Shown: positions 18,025 to 26,166, counted from the stretch's first letter. The stretch: DNA of 64,000 bases from Chitinophagales bacterium (GCA_020636575.1 JACJXP010000002.1:310001-374000), one strand, 5' to 3'. A program made the numbers and translations. The notes: generated by a model from the sequence alone, not told the origin.

Positions 18025-18846
18025 ATGAAGAATGTCCGTGCAATCATCCTGCTCATCGCTTTTTTGAGTGTTTCCTTTTTCTGGGTTTTAAGGTCCTGCA
18101 AAAACCCGGATTCCCAAAACGGGAACGACCCTGAAGTAAAAAAACCTCAACCTAAAAGCATGAGCTATTCCATTGTGGCCTCTTACCCGCATGATACATC
18201 TTCGTTTACACAGGGGCTTTTGTTTTATAATAATGAACTGTATGAAGGGACTGGTAATTATGGCCGCTCCAAACTCAAAAAAGTAGACCTGAAGACCGGG
18301 AAGGCGATCAAAGAAATTGCACTGGACAGGGAATTTTTTGGTGAAGGTGTTACCATCCTTAATGATACGGTGTACCAGCTTACCTGGAAGGAAAAGAAGG
18401 TTTTTGCATATACATTGAGTGATTTTAAAAAAGTAAAAGAGTTCGATGTGAATATGGAAGGTTGGGGACTCACCACCGATGGCACCCACCTTATCGTTAG
18501 CACCGGCGGCAGCGACCTGTATTTTTATAACCCTTCTGATTTTAGCCTGGCAAAAACACAAACCGTTACCGAAGCAGGCAGCCCTTCTTTTAACCTGAAT
18601 GAGCTGGAATATATTGATGGTTATGTGTATGCCAACCAATATGAGTTCCCTTATATATTTAAGATAGATCCCAATTCCGGGGAGATTGTGGCCAAGGCCG
18701 ACCTTACTACGATGTGGAACCGTATAAAAGCTATTGACCCTGATGCCGATGTACCTAACGGCATTGCCTACAACCCGGTTGATAAGAAAATATATATTAC
18801 CGGTAAATGGTGGCCTGAGTTATACGAAGTGCAGTTTAGCCAATGA
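18025..18846 (+). CDS. Glutaminyl-peptide cyclotransferase (plant/bacterial QC type), exported
   Basis: The 273-residue protein matches the five-bladed beta-propeller glutamine cyclotransferase family: PHDTSSFTQGLLF at the start of the fold, EGTGNYGRS, REFFGEGVT, LTWKEK, GWGLTTDG and the closing NGIAYNP..ITGKWWPELYEV. Such enzymes cyclise N-terminal glutamine of exported proteins to pyroglutamate. The N-terminus is a hydrophobic segment followed by RSC, which could be a weak lipobox or a simple membrane anchor, so the protein should act in the periplasm. It ends flush against the convergent gene at 18847. Confidence 0.9.
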   Translation: MKNVRAIILLIAFLSVSFFWVLRSCKNPDSQNGNDPEVKKPQPKSMSYSIVASYPHDTSSFTQGLLFYNNELYEGTGNYGRSKLKKVDLKTGKAIKEIALDREFFGEGVTILNDTVYQLTWKEKKVFAYTLSDFKKVKEFDVNMEGWGLTTDGTHLIVSTGGSDLYFYNPSDFSLAKTQTVTEAGSPSFNLNELEYIDGYVYANQYEFPYIFKIDPNSGEIVAKADLTTMWNRIKAIDPDADVPNGIAYNPVDKKIYITGKWWPELYEVQFSQ

Positions 18847-19341
18847 TCAGTCTGCCGTAGAAGATTGCTCACTCATCTTCTTTTTCATATAAGCCAGGAA
18901 ATCGGTATCAAAGCCAAAACCGTTGGCGCCCCAGTATTGCCGAAAATTTTCCCGTTGACAATAGGAAGCGATATACTGATCCCAGCCTGTCCATTGTTCT
19001 TTTCGGATGCCTTTTGATTCTTTGTTATAAAGTATATAAGCCCTTTCCATCATAGAAGCGAGAATGGAAAACAAAATGGTTTCTTCTTTTTGTTGTTGTG
19101 GAGTTAGTACCGGCGGAATGGAATCCGGTGAATCTGCAATATCCAGGTAAGGATGAGCAAGCCCCAGGTGTTGCCATTCAATATATTTATCATCCAGCGA
19201 ATTATAGGTTTTATAATCCCTGTCTTCTTTTTCCTGCTGGGTGGCATCCATATACTGGTAAATAGCAAAGGGAAAGCCTACCACTACTATGATCTTTTCG
19301 GCCCACTCTAAAATGCCGAATAGTTTATTATTAGCAGCCAT
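18847..19341 (-). CDS. Uncharacterised single-pass membrane protein
   Basis: I do not recognise this 164-residue protein. It has one hydrophobic segment at about residues 15-29 (KIIVVVGFPFAIYQY). An acidic and charged cytoplasmic part follows, with DDKYIEWQHLGLAHPYLDI in the middle and a tryptophan/aromatic-rich end (WTGWDQYIASY, NFRQYWGANG, FDTDFLAYMKKKM). The spacing suggests an all-helical soluble domain anchored at the inner membrane. Its stop codon abuts the stop of the convergent cyclotransferase gene without any gap. No homologous neighbour gives a clue to its function. Confidence 0.75.
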   Translation of the reverse strand: MAANNKLFGILEWAEKIIVVVGFPFAIYQYMDATQQEKEDRDYKTYNSLDDKYIEWQHLGLAHPYLDIADSPDSIPPVLTPQQQKEETILFSILASMMERAYILYNKESKGIRKEQWTGWDQYIASYCQRENFRQYWGANGFGFDTDFLAYMKKKMSEQSSTAD

Positions 19342-19415
19342 GTTGAAGGTTTTGATTGTTTTTTAAAGTTATTAAGTTATAAAAACTCTTTAATTAATTA
19401 GTTTCGTAAATTATA

Positions 19416-19426
19416 GTGTTAGCTGC
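19416..19426 (+). repeat. Left inverted-repeat arm of cassette-like unit 1
   Basis: GTGTTAGCTGC lies 20 bases before the start codon of the gene at 19446. Its inner nine bases GTTAGCTGC are the exact reverse complement of GCAGCTAAC at 20004-20012, just behind that gene. Confidence 0.55.
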
Positions 19427-19445
19427 AAATTAAACCGACACTCTA

Positions 19446-20000
19446 ATGAAGGGAAAAGTCAAATTTTCTTTAACCATATTGTTACTTGTTAGCTTTGTAC
19501 AGACAAAGGCGCAAAGCTTTGATAAATTAATTAACGAAAATAAAGTCGACACATTTGCTTTTTATAAGACACCTAATTCGGTTATGATATTCTTATTTTG
19601 GACAAAACAGAATAAGTGCTATTTAAGCAAGGAGGTTTACAAGCAAAAAACTAAAGTAATTGAAACAATAAGCATGGACACATTTTGCCCTCTCACATTC
19701 TATCTTCAACATGACACAGAGATTGACAACTCCACAATAAAACCGTTTACTTATTTAAAAAACACTTTATCAGCGAAGCAGGACACTTTGACTTTAAACA
19801 TTGCCCATAAACCGCAATACGAATGGACAATTTATCAAGGACAAGGATTTAAAACAACCAGTCTAAATGCATTTAATTTGTGGGAGGGTTCGATTAAGAA
19901 TGAGACAAACATTTATTTCGCTTATAACAATTCTCAACCAATTGCAACTTTCTTTAAAAAAATAGAAGAATTACTACGTCAAATTGGGTGGACAAAATAA
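19446..20000 (+). CDS. Uncharacterised exported protein (cassette-like gene 1)
   Basis: I do not recognise this 184-residue protein. It has a clear Sec signal peptide (hydrophobic ILLLVSFV, cleavage near TKAQ). The mature part of about 160 residues has alternating aromatic and polar residues suggesting beta structure, and ends in a helix FFKKIEELLRQIGW. Base composition is clearly more AT-rich than the flanking housekeeping genes. It is bounded by the inverted repeats GTTAGCTGC / GCAGCTAAC and is the first of four small genes on the same strand. A recently acquired accessory gene is my inference. Confidence 0.7.
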   Translation: MKGKVKFSLTILLLVSFVQTKAQSFDKLINENKVDTFAFYKTPNSVMIFLFWTKQNKCYLSKEVYKQKTKVIETISMDTFCPLTFYLQHDTEIDNSTIKPFTYLKNTLSAKQDTLTLNIAHKPQYEWTIYQGQGFKTTSLNAFNLWEGSIKNETNIYFAYNNSQPIATFFKKIEELLRQIGWTK

Positions 20001-20003
20001 TCT

Positions 20004-20199
20004 GCAGCTAACATTGGGTTTTATGCAAGTTGGGCGTGACCAGCAAACATCAACCAATTGCAAATCCAAGCTGTGGTTCGGGCGGGACAAACAACTTTGA
20101 GCTTTAGTTCTTAATTTCATCATCAGTTTTTCAATCGGCAGCGGTTGTGGGCGGACGAATAAAAATTCCCAACCTGCATAAAGCCCTGCCATTAGCAGC
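20004..20199. repeat. Large imperfect inverted-repeat element between cassette-like genes
   Basis: The left arm (20004-20033, beginning GCAGCTAAC and ending GTTGGG) matches the reverse complement of the right arm (20168-20199, beginning CCCAAC and ending TTAGCAGC) at roughly 24 of 31 positions. Shared blocks are TTTATGCA and GTTGGG. The arms flank about 134 bases that are more GC-rich than the adjoining genes and have no open frame of note. A folded single strand would give a long stem with a big loop. It resembles recombination sites of gene cassettes in layout, but it does not fit the strict attC core. Confidence 0.6.
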
Positions 20200-20205
20200 A
20201 AGTAT

Positions 20206-20478
20206 ATGGAAAGCATTACATCCATTCAAAAACATTTAATCCAAGCGATAAATGACTATCCCAAACTGAACCTATCAACTTCTGAAGAACTGTTGGAAGA
20301 GTTATATAAAGAGGTTTGTTCTCCAATAACATTTGAGAGTTTAAAAAGGTACGCAGACACAATTGATCTGTCTATAAACTCATGGGAAGCTGAAAGTCTT
20401 GCTTCTTTATTACTCCTTTTTAAAGGGAACGAAACGAAAAGCCTGGAGGAGATCATAGCTATTATTGAAAAACAATAA
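20206..20478 (+). CDS. Uncharacterised small acidic protein (cassette-like gene 2)
   Basis: I do not recognise this 90-residue protein. It lacks a signal peptide and membrane segment and is predicted to be soluble, acidic and all-helical, with LSTSEELLEELYKEV and SWEAESLASLLLLFKG as the most distinctive stretches. Size, charge and context are reminiscent of immunity or antitoxin-like proteins, but no toxin partner is recognisable, so this is speculation. The ATG lies seven bases after the right arm of the inverted-repeat element, and the stop is followed by a copy of the TAACATCGGGTT motif. Confidence 0.65.
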   Translation: MESITSIQKHLIQAINDYPKLNLSTSEELLEELYKEVCSPITFESLKRYADTIDLSINSWEAESLASLLLLFKGNETKSLEEIIAIIEKQ

Positions 20479-20489
20479 AAATGACTGAT

Positions 20490-20506
20490 CTAACATCGGG
20501 TTATGG
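20490..20506 (+). repeat. Partial copy of the cassette boundary motif (CTAACATCGGGTT)
   Basis: CTAACATCGGGTTATGG at 20490-20506 repeats CTAACATTGGGTTTTATGC at 20008-20026 with few changes. Only the left-arm part is present and the next gene starts inside it, so the rest of the element appears to be missing. Confidence 0.55.
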
Positions 20507-20844
20507 ATAAAAATCAACTAACAGAAAGAATTTGGAAAATTGCTGATGGGGTACCACTAAAATTAGACAATTTCACTATAAAAATAAATGACAACGGAAG
20601 ACTTTTAGTAACTGGTTGGACAGATACCATCTATTTTGAAAACATAACAAAAGAAAAAATAATTCAGGAATTGAAAGAATTAAAAGACCACTATAAGAAA
20701 CTTGCTGACTCATTTCCTGACTTGGTGGCATTGATAAATTCCAATAATTTAAATATCGAATTTCATTTGCAATTCGACGATAATGGAAAAGCAAGCATTG
20801 GACTCTGTTCGGAAATTAACGGACAAATAAATTGGTATATTTAA
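20503..20844 (+). CDS. Uncharacterised small soluble protein (cassette-like gene 3)
   Basis: I do not recognise this 113-residue protein. It has no signal peptide. The sequence suggests an alpha/beta fold: a beta pair (FTIKINDNGRLLVTG), a helix (KIIQELKELKDHYKKLADSF) and a closing beta hairpin (IEFHLQFDDNGKASIGL). The start codon sits within the boundary motif 20490-20506, so the gene has almost no untranslated leader of its own. Low-GC composition and context match its neighbours. Function unknown; a stand-alone immunity-type protein is one possibility. Confidence 0.65.
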   Translation: MDKNQLTERIWKIADGVPLKLDNFTIKINDNGRLLVTGWTDTIYFENITKEKIIQELKELKDHYKKLADSFPDLVALINSNNLNIEFHLQFDDNGKASIGLCSEINGQINWYI

Positions 20845-20851
20845 ATTTAAT

Positions 20852-20895
20852 GTGCCAATTTTTTCCTACGGAACCTGTCAAAATCAATTTGGCAC
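20852..20895. repeat. Inverted repeat GTGCCAA / TTGGCAC between genes 3 and 4
   Basis: Seven-base perfect arms at 20852-20858 and 20889-20895, with further AT-rich complementarity inside (aatttt and aaaat), enclose a short GC-containing loop. It fills nearly the whole gap between the stop of gene 3 and the ATG at 20902. It differs in sequence from the GCAGCTAAC type and could be a terminator or a second class of boundary. Confidence 0.5.
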
Positions 20896-20901
20896 TAAGA
20901 A

Positions 20902-21342
20902 ATGATAACAATTAGTATTAAAAGAAACATAATTTTATTTTTTACTCTGGGAAGTATTTTCTTTTTGGCAGCATGTGATACTACCCATAAAACAAAAATT
21001 GAATTTATAAATTCAAAAATTAATAGTACAACAACTGCTAAGGAGATTTCTATAAAAGAGTTGGCAAGGAAATATAAATCCTTAGATGGTCAGGTGATAC
21101 AAACCGAAGGAATAGTATACTTCGAATTTGAGAATGTATCAATTTGTGTTGATCGAGGGCTTAATAGCGGTTGCTTTTGGCTTGATTATAATCCTGACGA
21201 CTTACGGATGAATGACAGTTTACTCATGGAAGCATCAAACCAAAAACTTGTAATCAAAGGGACATTAGATATTTCAAGGAAAGGGCACTTTGGCGCTTAT
21301 TTAGCCACTATAAAAAACATATATTATATAAAGTCTAAATGA
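20902..21342 (+). CDS. Uncharacterised lipoprotein, OB-fold-like (cassette-like gene 4)
   Basis: The 146-residue product has a lipoprotein signal peptide with lipobox LAAC near residue 25. The mature part reads like a small OB-fold: LDGQVIQTEGIVYFEFENVSICV, then FWLDY, then KLVIKGTLDISRKGHFG and a final strand IKNIYYIKSK. Many periplasmic lipoproteins with this pattern bind no known ligand, so I assign no function. It is the most AT-rich of the four genes and the last before the housekeeping-type gene at 21391. Confidence 0.72.
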   Translation: MITISIKRNIILFFTLGSIFFLAACDTTHKTKIEFINSKINSTTTAKEISIKELARKYKSLDGQVIQTEGIVYFEFENVSICVDRGLNSGCFWLDYNPDDLRMNDSLLMEASNQKLVIKGTLDISRKGHFGAYLATIKNIYYIKSK

Positions 21343-21390
21343 ATGACTACTTAGTGATTAGAAAAATTATTAACCCACATAAGAAACAGC

Positions 21391-21753
21391 ATGAAAACAA
21401 CACCGGAACATGATGCCAAAATTGCAAAAATGACATTCTCTTCTGTATATCCTCATTATGTTGATAAAGTAGTGAAGAAAGGCCGCACAAAAGAAGAACT
21501 ACACGAGGTGATAAAATGGCTTACAGGTTTTGATGATAAAAAACTGAAAAAGCTCATCGATGATAAAGCGACTTTTGAAACTTTTTTTTCACAGGCAAAA
21601 CTAAACCCCAAAGCTGAGCTGATCACAGGAGTTATTTGCGGTTACAGAATAGAGGAAATTGAAACCCCTTTGACAAAACAGACAAGATATTTGGACAAGC
21701 TGGTGGATGAACTGGCCAAAGGAAAGAAGATGGAAAAGATCCTGAGAAGTTAA
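21391..21753 (+). CDS. DUF2200 family protein
   Basis: The 120-residue soluble protein shows the DUF2200 pattern: KMTFSSVYPHYVDKVVKKGRT, EELHEVIKWLTGFD, TFETFFSQAKLNPKAELITGVICGYRIEEI and a final lysine-rich helix. The family is widespread in bacteria and often lies among stress or regulatory genes, but its biochemical role is unknown. It is separated by two bases from the DUF2306 gene and is probably co-transcribed with it. Its GC content returns to the level of the flanking genome. Confidence 0.88.
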   Translation: MKTTPEHDAKIAKMTFSSVYPHYVDKVVKKGRTKEELHEVIKWLTGFDDKKLKKLIDDKATFETFFSQAKLNPKAELITGVICGYRIEEIETPLTKQTRYLDKLVDELAKGKKMEKILRS

Positions 21754-21755
21754 AC

Positions 21756-22388
21756 ATGACAAAGAGAATCCCTTTTATACTGATAAGTGTATTTGCCGTA
21801 CTGGTAGGCCTCTACCCTTTCCTTTATTTTTTTGTAGAAAGAAATTTCGGGCTGCTGCAATCCAAAGAATCTTTCCTTTTAAGCAGCACGGCATGGAATA
21901 TCGGGTTCTATACACATATCATTCTCGGCGGGTTGGTATTATTGGCAGGCTGGCCACAGTTTGTCAGCAAATGGAGAGATAACAAACCCAACATACACAG
22001 GACCATCGGCAAATTTTATGTGGGTTTTGTTATGGCCAGTTCACTGGCTGGTGTTTATATCGGCTGGTTTGCTACCGGTGGTATTATTCCTGCTGCCGGG
22101 TTTATCAGTTTAGGACTTGTCTGGTTCTTTACCACTTTAACTGCTTATCGCTATATCCGTAACAGCAAAGTGGATGAGCATCAGCATATGATGATCTACA
22201 GTTATGCTGCCTGTTTTGCTGCGGTTATGCTGCGTATTTATTTACCCATACTCACATCTGTATTCGGTGATTTTTTACCTGCCTATAAAATAGTGGCATG
22301 GCTATGCTGGGTGCCGAATATGATCGTTGCTTATTTTATTGTCCGGAACATCAAGAAAAAAGCAGAAACAAATATTACGACTGCCTGA
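21756..22388 (+). CDS. DUF2306 family membrane protein
   Basis: The 210-residue protein has about six membrane helices and the DUF2306 hallmarks: IILGGLVLLAGWPQF, NIHRTIGKFYVG (conserved HR) and KVDEHQHMMIYSYA (conserved HxHM pair that could bind heme or metal). These resemble the histidine pattern of cytochrome b561-like membrane proteins, an inference only. It lies two bases after the DUF2200 gene and converges on the permease gene. Confidence 0.85.
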   Translation: MTKRIPFILISVFAVLVGLYPFLYFFVERNFGLLQSKESFLLSSTAWNIGFYTHIILGGLVLLAGWPQFVSKWRDNKPNIHRTIGKFYVGFVMASSLAGVYIGWFATGGIIPAAGFISLGLVWFFTTLTAYRYIRNSKVDEHQHMMIYSYAACFAAVMLRIYLPILTSVFGDFLPAYKIVAWLCWVPNMIVAYFIVRNIKKKAETNITTA

Positions 22389-22403
22389 GTTTACCGGATA
22401 GAA

Positions 22404-23822
22404 CTACTTCCTGTATTTATTTTTAAAATAAAAATAAAATGGCACCCCTGTCATTATCAACCCGATGCCGGTAATGCTTTGTACCGGGTTATCAATAAAC
22501 ACTCCTGTTAAAAAAATGCCGGTAAAAATGATGAAGAGTATAGGCGCCACGGGGTAACCGGATACCTTTTCTGTGATCACTTTTTTCTTTTTCAGTTTTA
22601 TCAACCCGAAGGATTGTAAGATGTAAAATGCAAATCCTGTAAAAATGACCAGGTTGGTGAGTATATCAAACGTACCCGTAAGAATAAGGATACAACTCCA
22701 GATCATAGAATACCACAATGCATTATAAGGGGTACGGTATTGCGGATGTATTTTGGCAGCGCTTTTAAAGAAAGCCCCTTCCTGCGCCATACGGAAATAC
22801 ACTCTTGAATAAAAAAGGATGATAATATTGAGTGTACCAAAGGAACTGAGCATGATGAGCAATGAAATAGCCATAGACCCGGTATTGCCTGTTAGCTTTC
22901 CAGCTACTTCTGTCGCAACGATCTGGTTCTCTCCTAAGCCAACCAGTTCATGCAAAGGCATCACCCGCATAAAAGCATAATTGAGCAACACATAAAGCAC
23001 CATTACACTTGTAACAGCCGTTATAATGGCGATGGGTATATTTCTTTTCGGATCTTTTATTTCCCCGGCAATAGCGGTAACATTGGTAAACCCATCATAA
23101 GCCCAGAATGCACTGAGCATGGCAGCCATAAATACCATTAATGCAGAACTGGTGCCCTCAGTTGCTGTCTGCACAGCAGCAGTGCTGTTGTGAGAAGGTA
23201 CGGCCAGTATCAATCCTCCCAGGATCAAAAACAAAATGCCCAGGATCTTGGCACCGGTTACAATATTGTTCAGCACAGCGCTGTTTTTTACCCCTCTGTA
23301 ATTAAACCAGGAAAGAACTACCACTGTGATCACTGCAAATATTTTAATACCTGAACTTTCAAACGGATAAATGTAATTGGCTATAGAAATATGGCTCCAT
23401 TGATGAAGGGGATCAGGAATTGTAATCAGTGAATTCACGGATTGTGAAAAGACAAAAGCAACTGCCGCCACAGAACCGCTGCCCATGATCATAAATAGCC
23501 CCCATCCCATCAAAAAAGCAGGGAAGCCACCAAAAGAAACCCGGAGATATTCATAAGCGCCGCCAGACTCAGTGGTAAGTTTGGACAAACCTGCAAAAGT
23601 AAATGCACCGAGTATAACAATGATACCTGCCACTACCCAGGCAAGCAGAATAGAACTCTCACTCATCCCGGTTTGCGACATGGGTACCAGCTTTTTAAAG
23701 ACACCGGTGCCGATCATATTTCCGGATACCATAAGGATGGCTGTAAAAACACCTACTACCCGGTTGAGTGAGATCTGTGATTGATCAACCGTGGTATTTT
23801 GTTTCTCCGTTATGTCTTCCAT
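22404..23822 (-). CDS. APC-superfamily amino acid permease
   Basis: The 472-residue inner-membrane transporter has about twelve hydrophobic segments. It shows the APC signature in helix 1 (MVSGNMIGTGVFKKLV, the unwound GxG substrate site) and FAGLSKLTTESGGAYEYLR in helix 2-3. A cytoplasmic loop reads GEIKDPKRNIPIA, also typical. Substrate is likely a neutral or cationic amino acid, but the sequence does not tell which. It stands alone between convergent and divergent neighbours. Confidence 0.9.
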   Translation of the reverse strand: MEDITEKQNTTVDQSQISLNRVVGVFTAILMVSGNMIGTGVFKKLVPMSQTGMSESSILLAWVVAGIIVILGAFTFAGLSKLTTESGGAYEYLRVSFGGFPAFLMGWGLFMIMGSGSVAAVAFVFSQSVNSLITIPDPLHQWSHISIANYIYPFESSGIKIFAVITVVVLSWFNYRGVKNSAVLNNIVTGAKILGILFLILGGLILAVPSHNSTAAVQTATEGTSSALMVFMAAMLSAFWAYDGFTNVTAIAGEIKDPKRNIPIAIITAVTSVMVLYVLLNYAFMRVMPLHELVGLGENQIVATEVAGKLTGNTGSMAISLLIMLSSFGTLNIIILFYSRVYFRMAQEGAFFKSAAKIHPQYRTPYNALWYSMIWSCILILTGTFDILTNLVIFTGFAFYILQSFGLIKLKKKKVITEKVSGYPVAPILFIIFTGIFLTGVFIDNPVQSITGIGLIMTGVPFYFYFKNKYRK

Positions 23823-24022
23823 GAATTTTTTTTAAGGGATGAGCAGTTATCTAAGAAACCGGAGGATAAGATAGAGTAAAATACTACTTTTATTACCATA
23901 ATTACGTTTTACTTATTTTCTTTTCTTTGAGAATCAAGGTGAAAAGTGATTGCAAGACTTTGTATCTTTTGATAAGATAGTTTGTTGATCCTGCCCGATT
24001 TGGAACATTTAAAATTATTCTG

Positions 24023-25219
24023 ATGAAAGTAATTCTTACTACCGCCGTTCTGTTTTGTGTAACCCTTTCAGCTTGCCACAATAAAACCATTGTAACAGGA
24101 TCATCAAAAAAAGAGAATACTGAACAAGTGACCATGCTGGCAGACAATAGACTGCGTTATATTGAGCTTTCAGGGACTCCCTATGAAAGAGGTTTCATGC
24201 ATGGCAAATTGCTTAAAAAGGAAATTCATGAAGTAATTCAGCTTTTGAAAAATGACTTAAAGAAAAATACAGGGCAGGAACCAGATGAATACATTAACTC
24301 TTTTATAGCAAGAACAGATTATGAGAAATCCATTCTTAAATGGACACCGGAATTATATGAAGAACTAAAAGGAATTGCGAAAGGAGCCGAAATTGATTTC
24401 AACACTATTTTAGTTCACCAGTTACCTGATGAATACTGGATAGATCAAATGGCATTAAAAGTCCATAAATGCAGCTCTATTGGTATAGATAAAACCGGGA
24501 GTAACCCCTGCATGACTGCTCAGAACATGGATATCCCTACTTTTTATCATGGATTTCAAACCGTTTTGAAAATAAAGGAACCTTCCGGGAAACAAATGAT
24601 GCTGTTGACTGTACCAGGTGTTTTGGGCATCACTGGCATGAACGATAGAGGCGTTTCCGTAAATGTGAATACCATACTGCAATTGGATAACAATACAACC
24701 GGCTTACCTGTTACATTTATTGTCAGAGGAATTGTTTCTCAAAATACACAGAAAGATGCGATCGCATTTTTGAAAAAGATCAATCATGCATCAGGCCAGA
24801 ATTATATGATCGGGGGGCCTGAGAAGGTTTATGACTTTGAATGTTCGGCTAATGAATCAACAGAGTACAGACCCTTTCAAAACTCTGCGTTTACCTATCA
24901 CACAAATTTCCCGGTCGTAAATAAAGATTATAGTAAATTAATGGTGGAATGGTTAAAAAAGTATGGAGGAACAATTGAAGAAACTTTTAAGTGCCAGCGA
25001 TTCCCCTCTTTTGAAAAAAGATTCAATAAAGAAACCAAGTCAATATCAATAGACCAGGTTAAGGAAGTGCTGAGTTCCCGTGATAATAATACCCCGGATG
25101 TGATCAGTAACAGTAATACTTACTCCAGCATCATTTACAAACTTTCCGGCACCCCTGAATTTATCATTGCTCCCGGAAAACCACATGAGGTGGATTATAT
25201 CACTATCAAATTTGAATGA
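24023..25219 (+). CDS. C45-family (Ntn-hydrolase fold) lipoprotein hydrolase/acyltransferase
   Basis: The 398-residue protein is a lipoprotein (lipobox LSAC, Cys18). It matches the family of acyl-CoA:6-aminopenicillanic-acid acyltransferase and related amide hydrolases, in which a Cys becomes N-terminal by self-cleavage. The expected nucleophile is Cys150 in VHKCSSIGI, followed by TAQNMDIP and GVLGITGMNDRGVSVNVN, the Ntn-fold core. The region before it (RYIELSGTPYERGFMHG) is also conserved. It probably hydrolyses an amide or peptide-like substrate at the outer membrane or periplasm; the substrate is unknown. Confidence 0.85.
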   Translation: MKVILTTAVLFCVTLSACHNKTIVTGSSKKENTEQVTMLADNRLRYIELSGTPYERGFMHGKLLKKEIHEVIQLLKNDLKKNTGQEPDEYINSFIARTDYEKSILKWTPELYEELKGIAKGAEIDFNTILVHQLPDEYWIDQMALKVHKCSSIGIDKTGSNPCMTAQNMDIPTFYHGFQTVLKIKEPSGKQMMLLTVPGVLGITGMNDRGVSVNVNTILQLDNNTTGLPVTFIVRGIVSQNTQKDAIAFLKKINHASGQNYMIGGPEKVYDFECSANESTEYRPFQNSAFTYHTNFPVVNKDYSKLMVEWLKKYGGTIEETFKCQRFPSFEKRFNKETKSISIDQVKEVLSSRDNNTPDVISNSNTYSSIIYKLSGTPEFIIAPGKPHEVDYITIKFE

Positions 25220-25249
25220 TTCAATTGTGCCGGGAAATGTCCTGTCTTC

Positions 25250-26146
25250 TTATTTACTGATAATATAGATCACCGAACTGCAACGCTGCACATTGCCCCA
25301 TGCTTTAAGATTAGATAAAAAACCCTGCCGGAAAGAACCCACCAGGTTCGTTTTGCCATGTTTATATTTACTGCTGAGCATGGAAACATAAAAACTATCG
25401 AACCACATCGGTTTGTGTTGTTCAATCTTTAAACCATGCTCTTGCATCAATACCTGCATAGCTTTTGGCGAAAAATGCCATAAATGCCGGGGTACATCCC
25501 ATGCAGCCCAATGTTCTTTATATGTTGCTGCATCCTGTGAAGTATAGTTAGGCACAGCAATAAATAGTTTCCCTTTTTCTTTCAGTAATAATTTCAGTTG
25601 TGCAATATAGCCGTGTAGCTCATGCACATGTTCCAGTACATGCCAGAGAGTGATCGCATCAAAACTTTCCTGTGGCAACTGAAATAATATATCCATCTCC
25701 TGCATCTCGATACCATAGAGTTTTTTTGCCATCTCTCTTGCACCGGCATCCGGTTCCAGTCCCGTAGTTTGCCATCCCTGCTCTTTCATTTCATTGATAA
25801 AAGCGCCGGTGCCGCTGCCTACATCCAGCAAGTTGCCTTTTCCCAATCCTGTTGACCTTTGCAGTAATTTTCTTTTTTGCCGCAGAGTCCTTTTTCTTAC
25901 CCGGTGGTATAAATTATTGATCAGCCCTTTTGCTGTATCGGTGTGTGAGACATAATCTTCCGACTGGTAATATTTACCGATCACATCAGCCGCTGGTATA
26001 TCCTGTGTAAACCGGAATGAACAATCATTGCAATGCATGATCACAAAACTCTCTCCACTAACCGTATGATCTTTTACGGAGAAAAGTTTCTGCAAATTTT
26101 CAGAGCCGCAAACCGGGCAAACAGAAAAATGTATCGATTCACTCAT
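25250..26146 (-). CDS. Class I SAM-dependent methyltransferase with N-terminal zinc ribbon
   Basis: The 298-residue protein opens with a CPVCGS...MHCNDC zinc-ribbon pair (residues ~8-41). The Rossmann methyltransferase domain follows with LDVGSGTGAFINEMKE (motif I), ITLWHVLEHVHEL and LFIAVPNY. This arrangement is seen in methyltransferases acting on surface sugars or lipid-linked intermediates. ATG at 26146 is chosen over a TTG two codons upstream. It is the last gene of the envelope operon that begins at 31543, 20 bases after the HU-type gene. Confidence 0.87.
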   Translation of the reverse strand: MSESIHFSVCPVCGSENLQKLFSVKDHTVSGESFVIMHCNDCSFRFTQDIPAADVIGKYYQSEDYVSHTDTAKGLINNLYHRVRKRTLRQKRKLLQRSTGLGKGNLLDVGSGTGAFINEMKEQGWQTTGLEPDAGAREMAKKLYGIEMQEMDILFQLPQESFDAITLWHVLEHVHELHGYIAQLKLLLKEKGKLFIAVPNYTSQDAATYKEHWAAWDVPRHLWHFSPKAMQVLMQEHGLKIEQHKPMWFDSFYVSMLSSKYKHGKTNLVGSFRQGFLSNLKAWGNVQRCSSVIYIISK

Positions 26147-26166
26147 TCGCAACTTGGTTCAGCAGA

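Noticed and set aside
18088..18639. 183-residue minus-strand ORF over the glutaminyl cyclase-like gene
   Set aside because: The plus-strand frame carries the family motifs; the reverse frame has no recognisable domain.
20004..20199. A true integron attC site
   Set aside because: The required core GTTRRRY / RYYYAAC is not met (GCTAAC and ATTAGC ends), and no integrase gene is in the window. Kept only as an attC-like layout.
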